DNA from: Isoperla grammatica
Taxonomy: Eukaryota > Arthropoda > Insecta > Plecoptera > Perlodidae
Length of the DNA stretch: 64,000 nt
Direction: 5' to 3'
NCBI GenBank assembly: GCA_945910005.1
Contig: OX246743.1
Span: 37,603,398 to 37,667,397 of the forward strand
Translations under genes and position numbers: made by a program
In this document: piece by piece, positions 49,314-61,223 of the stretch
Layout of the letters: every line of letters begins with the position of its first letter
Position numbering within the stretch: position 1 is the first letter of the stretch
The notes under the pieces: generated by a model
Told to the model about the DNA's origin: nothing
What the model saw: only the letters and a program-made list of their open reading frames with translations
Database searches by the model: none

Positions 49314-51758
49314 TCATTTTAGTAACGACCACTTTAGTTGTTCCTTTGCTGACTGCAATACCTGTAATTACAAAACATTTGTATTTCACTTAAATTCAAT
49401 TCCAATATCACCTACGTCTACCTAGTCAAGTCTTTAGTTTTACATATTTGAAAACATAACAATGCCAACCATATGGCAAACTCTACTTGATATCCCAGAA
49501 TAGCACTTTAACAGGGAAGGATACCTCTAAGTCAAAAACCGCACAAAATTTTCATTTTTAAATTATATCACAAGAATGGGCTTCGAAATCGAAAATCTGA
49601 ATCAACAGCGCACTGTGGTTTAGTAAGTCCTACACATTGAATGCGCTTAGTCGTAACTTATATTATAATCAGTATATGTTTTTATAAATAATTAATTGTA
49701 TTACTGATTATCTAATTATAATCAAAATACTACACTAATGGTTATAATATTTTATTCAATCTGTAGGGCTTACCAAAGCAAAGTGCGCTGCTGATTTAGA
49801 TTTTCGATTTCTTGTTGCAATCTTGAGATATAATTTAATAATGAACATTTTGTGTGGTTTTTGACGTAGAGACTACCATTTGCCCTTAAGGCCGGCCAGC
49901 TACAATTACCGTACCTGTGCAACAGTTTGCTCTCCTAGTGGAATGTCGTCCGTTCTCAGGGCCACTCGCTGCACGACAGCAGAAGAATCGGCTTCCATGA
50001 TGATACTGAAACAACAACATCTATAATTTTTAGAGAGTGAAATGATTAAATGGAAATTTTAATTCATTTTTTTATTTTATGTAAACCCTGCAGCTGTATG
50101 TTTATTATTATTCCGTATCTCGATCTTCTAAAGATGCAGATTTTGGGTTGTCAATAAACAAAACTACATTTTATTTCTCTTGCAATGGGTAGGTATAATG
50201 CTTGAAAAATGCTGAATCGATTATTGACCGTTTTGGAAAATAGCCCGTATCGAATATCAAACGGCAACCCTAGCAGAAGCCTATCACACTTCCAAATTTA
50301 AAAAAATTAAAAACAGGTGTATACATTATGATAGTTTGGCATCTGACAAAATGTAGTTTACAAGACTGTCTTCTTACCCTCCGTCACATATTTCATCCAT
50401 GGCCAACATAACGATGTCCAAGTTCTCCAAGACAACTCTCTTCTCTACGTTCTTCCGGAGAATCTGACTCACAGCATCGTACAGACAATTCAGTACGCTC
50501 ATCAGAATAAGCTGAAAAGAAAATAAGTTCTAGTTCAATTCAGGTAAACATTTAGCCTATATATCTCTGAGGGTTCCACTGCAAAAGGCATGCAAAAAGA
50601 GTTGGAATTGTAATATTAACCAGGTAGGGTAAAAAGGTGGCTTCGGAGATGCACTGGTTGAAAAAATAGTGTCACATGTACCTACGTCAGTCAACCCCAC
50701 TCAAGTTGAATGAAATGTAATTAGTCTGTAAAACAAGAAGTATCATATCTAAATAAAAAAAACATGCACAGGTACTACGAAGCATGCAAGTTCAGCATAT
50801 ATTATATTTACCTCGTTTTCATGCGAGCAACCCATGACGTAGAAGAAAAGGTCCACGTTACTTCGATACACACACGTCAAGCCATCTAGCATGATAATCT
50901 CTGCGTTTGCTCTGTGGGTCTTGCTGAACAAATTCTTCTCGAATGCCTTCTGTTCCTTGGCCAGTGGAAATACATGTTTGTCGTAGTATTTTGCAAGGAT
51001 ACGATTGCCGTCGTTGTCGAGGATCGCCATCCCCTTAATGGTGTATAACGTTGGTTCCTGAATTTAAAAGAAAGTTATTGTAATTTGATGGGTGAAAAAT
51101 TGTACATCCATACAGGAAAAAGGAAGTAATGGCAGTGAAAAAAAGGTTTAGGGGAAGGCAGCAAGGAGAGTTACAAGAGAGTTAAAAGATGAAAAAATGC
51201 AACTTCAATGAGAATACAAACTTTGAATCATTAGGATTTGTTTTTGCAAGGCCTACACCAGTCCGTACACATTAGTTAGTTGGAAAGAGCGACAAACATT
51301 CGAACTTCGGCATTTTATGGCCTATACAAAAGGTATTTTAAACACAATGCCTAGGCCCTAGGTCGAGCCTGTAGCTCATAGCATGTAGGCCTACCTATGA
51401 GGCTATGACCTAACAACTGCATGCAAATTAATAACATTAAAAAACAGGGCACTAGTCTTTGCACTGAACACAAATAGCGCGAACATACAATGACTATAGG
51501 TCGCCTAGCCTAGGCCTAGTCTCAAGCCGGGGCCAAACCCAAAATGTGAAATTTTGTTAGGTTATGATCTCATTGATAGGCTTGCCTGTCAACACTATTT
51601 TATTTGAAAACGCGAAGTGGTATGGTATTAGCGAAATAATTCATGTGTCTCCATACAAGATAAATTAAACAAGAACTAAAGCTATTTTGCTCTTACATTT
51701 ATTACGGAATAGGCCTAATTGATATTATTGCAATACATACCAAAAGTAGACCCTCCAT
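49314..51758 (-). CDS. COPZ1: Coatomer subunit zeta-1, 5 exons
   Basis: Small subunit of the COPI coat, partner of gamma-COP in the F-subcomplex, acting in Golgi-to-ER and intra-Golgi vesicle budding. Minus-strand coding exons: 51741-51758, 50812-51057, 50378-50511, 49915-50005 and 49314-49361. Phases agree, giving about 178 residues (human 177). The protein starts MEGLLL, continues [20 protein letters not shown] and [20 protein letters not shown], carries the longin-type core ([47 protein letters not shown]) and ends [15 protein letters not shown]. Every piece matches the family in order. A TTAA-type MITE sits in the last intron. The start lies 354 bp from the divergent RHBDD1 start. The first exon has only 18 coding bases. 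Confidence 0.96.
49508..49889. mobile_element. TTAA-flanked MITE, copy 1, in COPZ1 intron 4
   Basis: Ends carry GGAAGGATACCTCTA and TACGTCAAAA-type sequence in inverted order, bounded by TTAA at both ends (49508-49511 and 49886-49889). It is a diverged relative of 58987-59370. The TTAA duplication fits piggyBac- or Kolobok-mobilised elements; which one is not decided. Confidence 0.7.
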
Positions 51759-52112
51759 GATTTTTGACGTACAGTAAATGTCAACGTGGGCAAAGTCAGG
51801 TTACCCAACAAACAAAACAATTTATTGACATATTAATACGATCACAATTACAATAAATACATGCATGTAATCGTTGAAAAGCACTTAATTACTATCTTAT
51901 TATAATAAATTCATATAAGTGTCATTAATTACAAATCTATTGAATTAAACAAAATATGAACTGTTAATATATTTTCGTTGCGTTGGTCAAACTAGGCCAC
52001 GTCGACGTTCATCTCGAAGGTCGAATTTTGAAGATGTTGTTGACTATTTTCGGGCGTGAAGTTCAAAGGTGTGGGTTGTTTTTTTACGAAGGTGTCACAT
52101 TTTAAACATAAA
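51759..52112. promoter_or_regulatory. Divergent COPZ1-RHBDD1 promoter region
   Basis: A 354-bp gap separates the two start codons on opposite strands. It includes both 5' UTRs. No TATA box is obvious; CGTCGACGTTCATCTCG lies near the RHBDD1 side. A shared bidirectional promoter is likely from geometry alone. Confidence 0.55.
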
Positions 52113-55100
52113 ATGCAGCGTCGACGGGACAGGGGGATAGATTTGGGGGTTTTGATGCTAGTATTTGAAATGTTTAATGTTGGTTTTGATGAAATTCCAA
52201 TTGTGACGTTAGTAACTATATTAGGACAGGTGAGTTTTGGAACTGAAGGTGTCCATTAAGGTTAGGGTTGTCCTAACTTACTTTCACTGGTTTACGCCAG
52301 CCTACTACGCCTGCTTTATTTATTAATATTTAATTATGTTTTATTTATTCAAGTGTAAATTCAGCATCTAGATTAAAACTTCCGGTAATTGTACAGTATC
52401 GCCTTAGATTATACAGCTGGTATCGCTGATCGCGTTTCGTACTCACTTTTCGTGGGATGTCGGGCAGCTAGGCCCTAGGCCAAGATCGACCAAATACAAT
52501 AACCCCCCCTAACCTCGGGCAAAGTCACTTTCGAGCACAAATCGGTTAGGGGGGGTTATTGTATCTGGTCGATCTTGGCATAGCTGCCTGACATCCCACG
52601 CAAAAAAGTGAGTACGAAACGCTATCAGCGATACTGTACAATTACCATGAATGATAATGGCCTCATTATTATTAATTGTATGCATAGCCTAGTTTTATTT
52701 AAGGTCCTCTTTTGTAAATCAGTTTTTATAACTGAATAGGACAGACATTAAATAAATAAAATAAAATAGACTGCCTGATCGGTCTGGTCACTGTATGGTA
52801 CATGGTCATCACAGCCATTTTTTGCTTCCCTTTCAAAACTTTTGAGTAGCTGGAATGATTTGTAAATAACCTATATTCTGGTAGGCCTTACTGAAAATTT
52901 TTATAGTTAATGATCAACTGAGAGCAAATATCTTGGTTCCAGGTGTTGTTATTTATTGGCATTGTCAACGTTCCTTGGGACAAAGAGGATGTCTGTATCA
53001 GCAGTGAAACAGTTCTAAAGAAACACGATTACAAGAGACTTATTATTTCAATGTTTGAGCATGGCGACGATCTACACCTCTACTACAATATGATATCGTT
53101 TCTTGTAAAAGGACGGTCACTGGAAACCCGCTATGGAAGTACCAACTTTGCACTATTTCTCGCAACAATAGGCGTATTAACGAGCTGCATGTACGTCGCC
53201 CTGGGAGAACTTGGATTGATGCTGATGAGGGATGAATATTACATCAAATCGTGCGCAATTGGATTTTCAGGTAATCTACATTGAAAGTGATGGTTAACTT
53301 AAAAACATATTTTGTGTTTTGTTTTACGGGTAGTGACCACGGTCCGATATTAGCGGGTCTTGCAAGAGGTCAAGAAAGTCATTCTAATAATGTTGGCAGT
53401 TCTGCCGTAGCCGTATGGAATATGTGCCATGCATTGTTCTTCGTGTTATAATGAGTGCTATGTATGTGGCCCACCTACGTTTGGTGCTAGTTACCAGTTG
53501 TGTACTGATTGGAAGTACTAATACTGTGGAGCATGATGGCAAATGAGGGGGGTGGTGTAAAACAAGCACACTCAAGAGCCAATTAGACTAAAAAACGTGC
53601 ATACCCTTGTATGGTTACCACCCCTCCTTCTCTACGTCAGGTTGGGGCATGGGCGGACCGAAGAGGGCCCTTGGTCAAGGCCTGTTAGAGTGGGGGTTTA
53701 GTGTGGAACGGGTGAGCCTATTGACAGGACACGGTGCTGGGTGATTGTGTGTTCCATGTGTTTACTGTAATTTGTAGTATCCAAATAGGCCTATTCGTAG
53801 TTCTAATAAATAATCAACTTTTCTTATGCATTCGTGTAATTAGTGACATTACTCATCATTTACTACCCTAAATCGTCCTTGGAGATGTAGGCCTAACACC
53901 CTTTTCAAACACAATTTTTCCGTACATTTGTTGTTATCTGCATGAGTTAAAAATGCAAGATAGGGTAGGATGTGAATTTTCCCGAAAGAGAATTTTGGAG
54001 GATTGGTATTTAGTGTAATGTTTGTTGTGTCGACAGGCGTGATCTTTGCGCTGAAAGTGGTGACCTCGTACGAAGACCCGCCAACGACGACCATGGTTGG
54101 CGGCATTCCCGTGTCGTCAAAGTACGCGGCGTGGTTGGAGTTGGTCCTGATTCACCTGTTGGTGCCGCGCGCGTCGTTCATGGGTCACTTGGGGGGCATC
54201 TTGGCGGGGCTCGCGTATACCAGCACGCCTTTCGGCACGGCCGTCGATAACCTCATCACCAGCGTCACCGGTAAGCACGGCTAGCACGCCTTTCGGCAGC
54301 GCCGTCGATAACCTCATCACCAGCGTCACCGGTAAGCACGGCTAGCACGCCTTTCGGCACGGCCGTCGATAACCTCATCACGAGCGTCACCGGTAAGCAC
54401 GGCTAGCACGCCTTTCGGCACCGCCGTCGATAACCTCATCACCAGCGTCACCGGTAAGCACGGCTAGCACGCCTTTCGGCACCGCCGTCGATAACCTCAT
54501 CACGAGCGTCACCGGTAAGCACGGCCAGAACGCCTTTCGGCACCGCCGTCGATAACCTCATCACGAGCGTCACCGGTAAGCACGGCTAGCACGCCTTTCG
54601 GCACTGCCGTCGATAACCTCATCACCAGCGTCACAGGTAAGCACGGCTAGCACGCCTTTCGGCAGCGCCCTCGATAACCTCATCACGAGCGTCACCGGTA
54701 AGCACGGCTAGCACGCCTTTCGGCACAGCCGTCGATAACCTCATCACGAGCGTCACCGGTAAGCACGGCTAGCACGCCTTTCGGCACCGCCGTCGATAAC
54801 CTCATCACGAGCGTCACCGGTAAGCACGGCTAGCACGCCTTTCGGCACCGCCGTCGATAACCTCATCACGAGCGTTACAGGTAAGCACGGCTAGCACGCC
54901 TTTCGGCAGCGCCGTCGATAACCTCATCACGAGCGTCACCGGTAAGCACGGCTAGCACGCCTTTCGGCAGCGCCGTCGATAACCTCATCACCAGCGTCAC
55001 CGGTAAGCACGCCTTTCGGCACCGCCGTCGATAACCTCATCACGAGCGTCACCGGTAAGCACGGCTAGCACGCCTTTCGGCACCGCCGTCGATAACCTCA

Positions 55101-58100
55101 TCACGAGCGTCACCGGTAAGCACGGCTAGCACGCCTTTCGGCACCGCCGTCGATAACCTCATCACCAGCGTCACCGGTAAGCACGGCTAGCACGCCTTTC
55201 GGCACCGCCGTCGATAACCTCATCACGAGCGTCACCGGTAAGCACGGCTAGCACGCCTTTCGGCACCGCCGTCGATAACCTCATCACCAGCGTCACAGGT
55301 AAGCACGGCTAGCACGCCTTTCGGCAGCGCCCTCGATAACCTCATCACGAGCGTCACCGGTAAGCACGGCTAGCACGCCTTTCGGCACCGCCGTCGATAA
55401 CCTCATCACGAGCGTCACCGGTAAGCACGGCTAGCACGCCTTTCGGCACGGCCGTCGATAACCTCATCACCAGCGTCACCGGTAAGCACGGCTAGCACGC
55501 CTTTCGGCACCGCCGTCGATAACCTCATCACGAGCGTCACCGGTAAGCACGGCTAGCACGCCTTTCGGCACCGCCGTCGATAACCTCATCACCAGCGTCA
55601 CCGGTAAGCACGGCTAGCACGCCTTTCGGCACCGCCGTCGATAACCTCATCACGAGCGTCACCGGTAAGCACGGCTAGCACGCCTTTCGGCACCGCCGTC
55701 GATAACCTCATCACGAGCGTCACCGGTAAGCACGGCCAGCACGCCTTTCGGCACAGCCGTCGATAACCTCATCACGAGCGTCACCGGTAAGCACGGCTAG
55801 CACGCCTTTCGGCACCGCCGTCGATAACCTCATCACGAGCGTCACCGGTAAGCACGGCTAGCACGCCTTTCGGCACCGCCGTCGATAACCTCATCACGAG
55901 CGTCACCGGTAAGCACGGCTAGCACGCCTTTCGGCACGGCCGTCGATAACCTCATCACGAGCGTCACCGGTAAGCACGGCTAGCACGCCTTTCGGCACCG
56001 CCGTCGATAACCTCATCACGAGCGTCACCGGTAAGCACGGCTAGCACGCCTTTCGGCAGCGCCGTCGATAACCTCATCACCAGCGTCACCGGTAAGCACG
56101 GCTAGCACGCCTTTCGGCAGCGCCGTCGATAACCTCATCACGAGCGTCACCGGTAAGCACGGCTAGCACGCCTTTCGGCACCGCCGTCGATAACCTCATC
56201 ACGAGCGTCACCGGTAAGCACGGCTAGCACGCCTTTCGGCACCGCCGTCGATAACCTCATCACGAGCGTCACCGGTAAGCACGGCTAGCACGCCTTTCGG
56301 CACGGCCGTCGATAACCTCATCACCAGCGTCACCGGTAAGCACGGCTAGCACGCCTTTCGGCACGGCCGTCGATAACCTCATCACGAGCATCACCGGTAA
56401 GCACGGCCAGCACGCCTTTCGGCACGGCCGTCGATAACCTCATCACGAGCGTCACCGGTAAGCACGGCTAGCACGCCTTTCGGCACCGCCGTCGATAACC
56501 TCATCACGAGCGTCACCGGTAAGCACGGCCAGCACGCCTTTCGGCACCGCCGTCGATAACCTCATCACGAGCGTCACCGGTAAGCACGGCTAGCACGCCT
56601 TTCGGCAGCGCCGTCGATAACCTCATCACGAGCGTCACCGGTAAGCACGGCCAGCACGCCTTTCGGCACCGCCGTCGATAACCTCATCACGAGCGTCACC
56701 GGTAAGCACGGCTAGCACGCCTTTCGGCAGCGCCGTCGATAACCTCATCACGAGCGTCACCGGTAAGCACGGCTAGCACGCCTTTCGGCACCGCCGTCGA
56801 TAACCTCATCACCAGCGTCACCGGTAAGCACGGCCAGCACGCCTTTCGGCACCGCCGTCGATAACCTCATCACGAGCGTCACCGGTAAGCACGGCTAGCA
56901 CGCCTTTCGGCAGCGCCGTCGATAACCTCATCACGAGCGTCACCGGTAAGCACGGCTAGCACGCCTTTCGGCACCGCCGTCGATAACCTCATCACGAGCG
57001 TCACCGGTAAGCACGGCTAGCACGCCTTTCGGCACAGCCGTCGATAACCTCATCACGAGCGTCACCGGTAAGCACGGCTAGCACGCCTTTCGGCACCGCC
57101 GTCGATAACCTCATCACGAGCGTCACCGGTAAGCACGGCCAGCACGCCTTTCGGCACCGCCGTCGATAACCTCATCACCAGCGTCACCGGTAAGCACGGC
57201 TAGCACGCCTTTCGGCACCGCCGTCGATAACCTCATCACGAGCGTCACCGGTAAGCACGGCTAGCACGCCTTTCGGCAGCGCCGTCGATAACCTCATCAC
57301 GAGCGTCACCGGTAAGCACGGCTAGCACGCCTTTCGGCACCGCCGTCGATAACCTCATCACGAGCGTCACCGGTAAGCACGGCTAGCACGCCTTTCGGCA
57401 CCGCCGTCGATAACCTCATCACGAGCGTCACCGGTAAGCACGGCTAGCACGCCTTTCGGCACCGCCGTCGATAACCTCATCACGAGCGTCACCGGTAAGC
57501 ACGGCTAGCACGCCTTTCGGCAGCGCCGTCGATAACCTCATCACGAGCGTCACCGGTAAGCACGGCTAGCACGCCTTTCGGCACCGCCGTCGATAACCTC
57601 ATCACGAGCGTCACCGGTAAGCACGGCTAGCACGCCTTTCGGCACCGCCGTCGATAACCTCATCACGAGCGTCACCGGTAAGCACGGCTAGCACGCCTTT
57701 CGGCACCGCCCTCGATAACCTCATCACGAGCGTCACCGGTAAGCACGGCTAGCACGCCTTTCGGCACCGCCGTCGATAACCTCATCACGAGCGTCACCGG
57801 TAAGCACGGCTAGCACGCCTTTCGGCACCGCCGTGGATAACCTCATCACGAGCGTCACCGGTAAGCACGGCTAGCACGCCTTTCGGCACCGCCCTCGATA
57901 ACCTCATCACGAGCGTCACCGGTAAGCACGGCTAGCACGCCTTTCGGCACCGCCCTCGATAACCTCATCACGAGCGTCACCGGTAAGCACGGCTAGCACG
58001 CCTTTCGGCACCGCCGTCGATAACCTCATCACCAGCGTCACCGGTAAGCACGGCTAGCACGCCTTTCGGCACCGCCGTCGATAACCTCATCACGAGCGTC

Positions 58101-59886
58101 ACCGGTAAGCACGGCTAGCACGCCTTTCGGCACGGCCGTCGATAACCTCATCACGAGCGTCACCGGTAAGCACGGCTAGCACGCCTTTCGGCACCGCCGT
58201 CGATAACCTCATCACGAGCGTCACCGGTAAGCACGGCTAGCACGCCTTTCGGCACGGCCGTCGATAACCTCATCACGAGCGTCACCGGTAAGCACGGCTA
58301 GCACGCCTTTCGGCACCGCCGTCGATAACCTCATCACGAGCGTCACCGGTAAGCACGGCTAGCACGCCTTTCGGCACCGCCGTCGATAACCTCATCACGA
58401 GCGTCACCGGTAAGCACGGCCAGCACGCCTTTCGGCACCGCCGTCGATAACCTCATCACCAGCGTCACCGGTAAGCACGGCTAGCACGCCTTTCGGCACG
58501 GCCGTCGATAACCTCATCACAAGCGTCACCGGTAAGCACGGCTAGCACGCCTTTCGGCACGGCCGTCGATAACCTCATCACAAGCGTCACCGGTAAGCAC
58601 GGCTAGCACGCCTTTCGGCACCGCCGTCGATAACCTCATCACCAGCGTCACCGGTAAGCACGGCCAGCACGCCTTTCGGCACCGCCGTCGATAACCTCAT
58701 CACGAGCGTCACCGGTAAGCACGGCTAGCACGCCTTTCGGCACGGCCGTCGATAACCTCATCACGAGCGTCACCGGTAAGCACGGCTAGCACGCCTTTCG
58801 GCACGGCCGTCGATAACCTCATCACGAGCGTCACCGGTAAGCACGGCTAGCACGCCTTTCGGCACCGCCGTCGATAACCTCATCACCAGCGTCACCGGTA
58901 AGCACGGCTAGCACGCCTTTCGGCACGGCCGTCGATAACCTCATCACGAGCGTCACCGGTAAGCACGGCTCGTACTTTAAAAATACTTAAGAGCGAAGGA
59001 TACCTCTACGTCAAAAATCGCAGAAAATTTTCATTTTTTAATTACCTATATCTCAAGATTGAAACACAAAATCGAAAATCTGAGAAATCATAGCGCTGTG
59101 GTTTGGTAAGCCCTACAGACTGAATGATAAATGTATTTAACGTTATAATCAGTATGACTGTGATAACAATTTCCTTAAATTACTATGGAAATCGTTATCA
59201 CAGTCATACTGATTATAACGTTAAATACATTTATCATTCAGTGTGTAGCGCTGACTAAACCACAGTGCTATGATTTCTCAGATTTTCGATTTTGTGTTTC
59301 AATCTTGAGATATAATTAAAAAATGAAAATTTTCTGCGGTTTTTGACGTAGAGGTATCCTTCGCTCTTAACACTTGCCAATTGGGCGAGTGACGATTCTA
59401 ATTAACTAGTACGAAAAGAGAAACACTACCTACCTACTACATTTCCTAGAGTGAAGATATTTTCGATTGACAGCTAACAGTGTCCATGTATTGTAAATAT
59501 AAGGTACATATCTTGACCCCATTTCCAACATTAATTAACGGGGGGGGGGGGGGGGGGGATTAGCAAAGTAAGTACTCCATTTCTTGGTATTATAAATAAA
59601 TAACAACTAACTTTTTTTTTTTTTTTTACTTTCTGTGGCACATTTTTCCTGAGCGACATTTTATCTTCCCTTACGGCTTGCAAAATGTTCTAGGCAAGAA
59701 AATAATATACCGTACGTAGGCCTACCTACTAGGCCTAGTGTTTTCTCTTTCAGAAGGTTCAAATTTTCTGAGCAATTAGAATACGCTGTACATTTTTACA
59801 TGGGAGATTACTGTGTTGTTTCAGATGAACCTCTCATCCATTCTGAGTACTTCTACAGCACAATGCCACAAGCTGATGAGGACTAA
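52113..59886 (+). CDS. RHBDD1: Rhomboid-related protein 4 (RHBDL4), intramembrane serine protease, 4 exons
   Basis: ER-resident rhomboid protease that cleaves membrane proteins for ER-associated degradation. Coding exons: 52113-52229, 52943-53270, 54037-54270 and 59825-59886. Phases 0, 1 and 1 agree, giving about 246 residues. The start MQRRRDRGI aligns with the human start; an upstream in-frame ATG at 52056 is less likely. Signature pieces are FNVGFDEIPIVTL, LHLYYNMISF, the catalytic serine in CAIGFSGVIFALKV (split by an intron inside the GFSG codons) and the catalytic histidine in MGHLGGILAGL. The last exon adds EPLIHSEYFYSTMPQADED. The protein is shorter than human (315) and this last exon lacks the ubiquitin-interacting and VCP-binding tail. 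An alternative 3' exon may exist at 61048. Intron 3 carries about 77 extra copies of the exon 3 donor. Confidence 0.92.
52420..52634. mobile_element. Foldback MITE in RHBDD1 intron 1
   Basis: GGTATCGCTGATCGCGTTTC and GAAACGCTATCAGCGATAC are inverted ends. Pairing extends through GTACTCACTTTT, GGGATGTC and CAATAACCCCCCCTAAC for about 100 bp per arm. Confidence 0.78.
52728..52770 (+). repeat. Retroposon 3' tail
   Basis: TAACTGAATAGGACAGACAT followed by TAAA-type repeats. It resembles 11948-11998, suggesting a shared non-LTR element 3' end. Confidence 0.45.
54222..58970 (+). repeat. 61-bp minisatellite of RHBDD1 exon 3 end plus splice donor, about 78 donors
   Basis: The unit is AGCACGCCTTTCGGCACCGC, then CGTCGATAACCTCATCACGA, then GCGTCACCGGTAAGCACGGCT. 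It joins 49 bp of coding exon end to 12 bp of intron start. The spacing between the first donor (54271) and the last (58959) is 4,688 bp. That equals 77 x 61 minus the 9 bp missing from one short unit near 55000. Variants are few and recurrent: CACCGCC, CAGCGCC, CACGGCC or CACAGCC; CGAGC or CCAGC; CTAGC or CCAGC. GCACG occurs in both the exon end and the intron start, a likely seed for the first duplication. The array is GC-rich in an AT-rich intron. Confidence 0.95.
58987..59370. mobile_element. TTAA-flanked MITE, copy 2, in RHBDD1 intron 3
   Basis: Inverted ends GAGCGAAGGATACCTCTACG and CGTAGAGGTATCCTTCGCTC lie between TTAA at 58987-58990 and 59367-59370. Arms reach about 180 bp, nearly closing at the centre (AACGTTATAATCAGTATGAC and its complement). 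It starts within 20 bp of the end of the 61-bp array. Confidence 0.85.
59371..59824. other. Remainder of RHBDD1 intron 3
   Basis: Contains a G run at 59541-59558 and a T run near 59612-59628. The segment CTTGACCCCATTTCCAACAT (59512) recurs at 62595. The intron ends GTGTTGTTTCAG. Confidence 0.5.
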
Positions 59887-59981
59887 TAAGACTCCATATG
59901 GACAGAACAGAGTAAGGTGTGCGCTACCTTATCTTTACTATAGTATTGGCATACGTCCCAAAAGTTCAGGGTTGTCGTAAT

Positions 59982-60727
59982 TAGAGATGTAAAATTTCCG
60001 GAAAGATAAATCTCGGAAATTTTCCGGAAATATTTCTGGAAATATTTCCAAAAAAATTCCTTACCTAAAATTCATGCAAATTGCAAATTAATATGGTGGG
60101 GTGTAAGGGTACGGTTACCCGAGTCTGTATGGATAATGATAATATCGAATCCTTCATAGAGGTGATTAGGGCTTATCCATTAGGCCTAATTAGCATACTA
60201 AATTAGTAAATTGTATTCATTTCCCCTGGAATTTAATAGAAAATGTGTTGGAGTTGGTTCTTAATACAAAAACAAAGTATAAATAGCCTCTGCCTAGATA
60301 CCGGTAGTGGGAAAGTATAATTTTATTGTTACATAGTATAGTCAGTTGAATAATAGCAGTTTTATGAAGATAAAACATCACACAAAATAATTGTGCTTTA
60401 CTGCATAGGAGACCTATCAATTTGTGAACAGCTTGTGATCTTGTGAACAATAGGGTTATGTAGCCAATACCGTGTGTTGAAAAGCCACTGCCTTGCTCAA
60501 AAACATTTATTGTGGGAAATTTAACACATTAAAATAATAATAATAATAATATTATGCAGATGATCAAAAGTGTAAGGTAATGAAGTTCCGTGCCCACCTT
60601 ACATTTTGTGAGGGAAATTCAAAATATATTTCCAGAAAATTTCCGGAAAGATAAACTCGGAAAATTTCCGGAAATATTTCCATTTCCGGAAAATTTCCCG
60701 TGGAAATATTTCCGATTTACATCCCTA
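59982..60727. mobile_element. hAT-like non-autonomous element, 746 bp
   Basis: Ends are TAGAGATGTAAA and TTTACATCCCTA. It is flanked by GTCGTAAT (59974-59981) and GTTGTAAT (60728-60735), an 8-bp duplication with one change. TTTCCGGAAA words are abundant at both ends. Confidence 0.78.
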
Positions 60728-61047
60728 GTTGTAATGCCCCGATCCTGAAGTTTATCATCTAGTACCTATCTAAAACTTGACGACGTATTCACAATGTACC
60801 AGGTTGCTATTGTTCAGGTTGTAGACAATAATCAATTTTTTCAGTCTCATGCACTTCACACAAGTCACAGGCCTACTCATACCACATTTTTCCCCTCCTT
60901 CAAAAGAAGATTTTCTGGCACCAAGCATGTAGGCCTAATGTATGAATGTCAAAGTGCTGTTGTCAGTTGATCGCAATGGCAATGTAAGCTGAGAACAGTC
61001 GGAGAATGTAATGTATGACGATACAAATTTCAAAATTATTTTTTCAG

Positions 61048-61223
61048 GCAATGCCAAACGGAAAGACCTTCCCGAAAATACAAAATTAAAAAGCTGTTAC
61101 AGTACGGAGAACTACAGGCAAGAGTGCATGCAAGTGTGCAACATCCGTAGACAAGAGAATGCAAACAGTGCCCCCCCCCCCCCCCCCCCCCCATCTACCA
61201 CCAATCGAGAAAAGACTTTTTAA
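61048..61223 (+). CDS. Candidate alternative 3' exon of RHBDD1
   Basis: Preceded by ATTATTTTTTCAG and open for 58 codons in the phase that would follow RHBDD1 exon 3. It reads NAKRKDLPENTK, then RRQENANSA, a run of prolines encoded by a C tract, and ends NREKTF. The proline-rich stretch near the C-terminus loosely recalls the NSPPP segment of vertebrate RHBDD1, but I cannot show homology. The C tract makes the frame beyond it unreliable. It could be an unrelated open frame. Confidence 0.25.

Noticed and set aside
54117..54329. 70-codon minus-strand frame
   Set aside because: It is the antisense of RHBDD1 exon 3 and the first array unit.
54222..58970. Regular 61-bp array resembling a CRISPR array
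   Set aside because: There are no unique spacers: the whole unit is repeated, it derives from the adjacent coding exon, and the DNA is eukaryotic.
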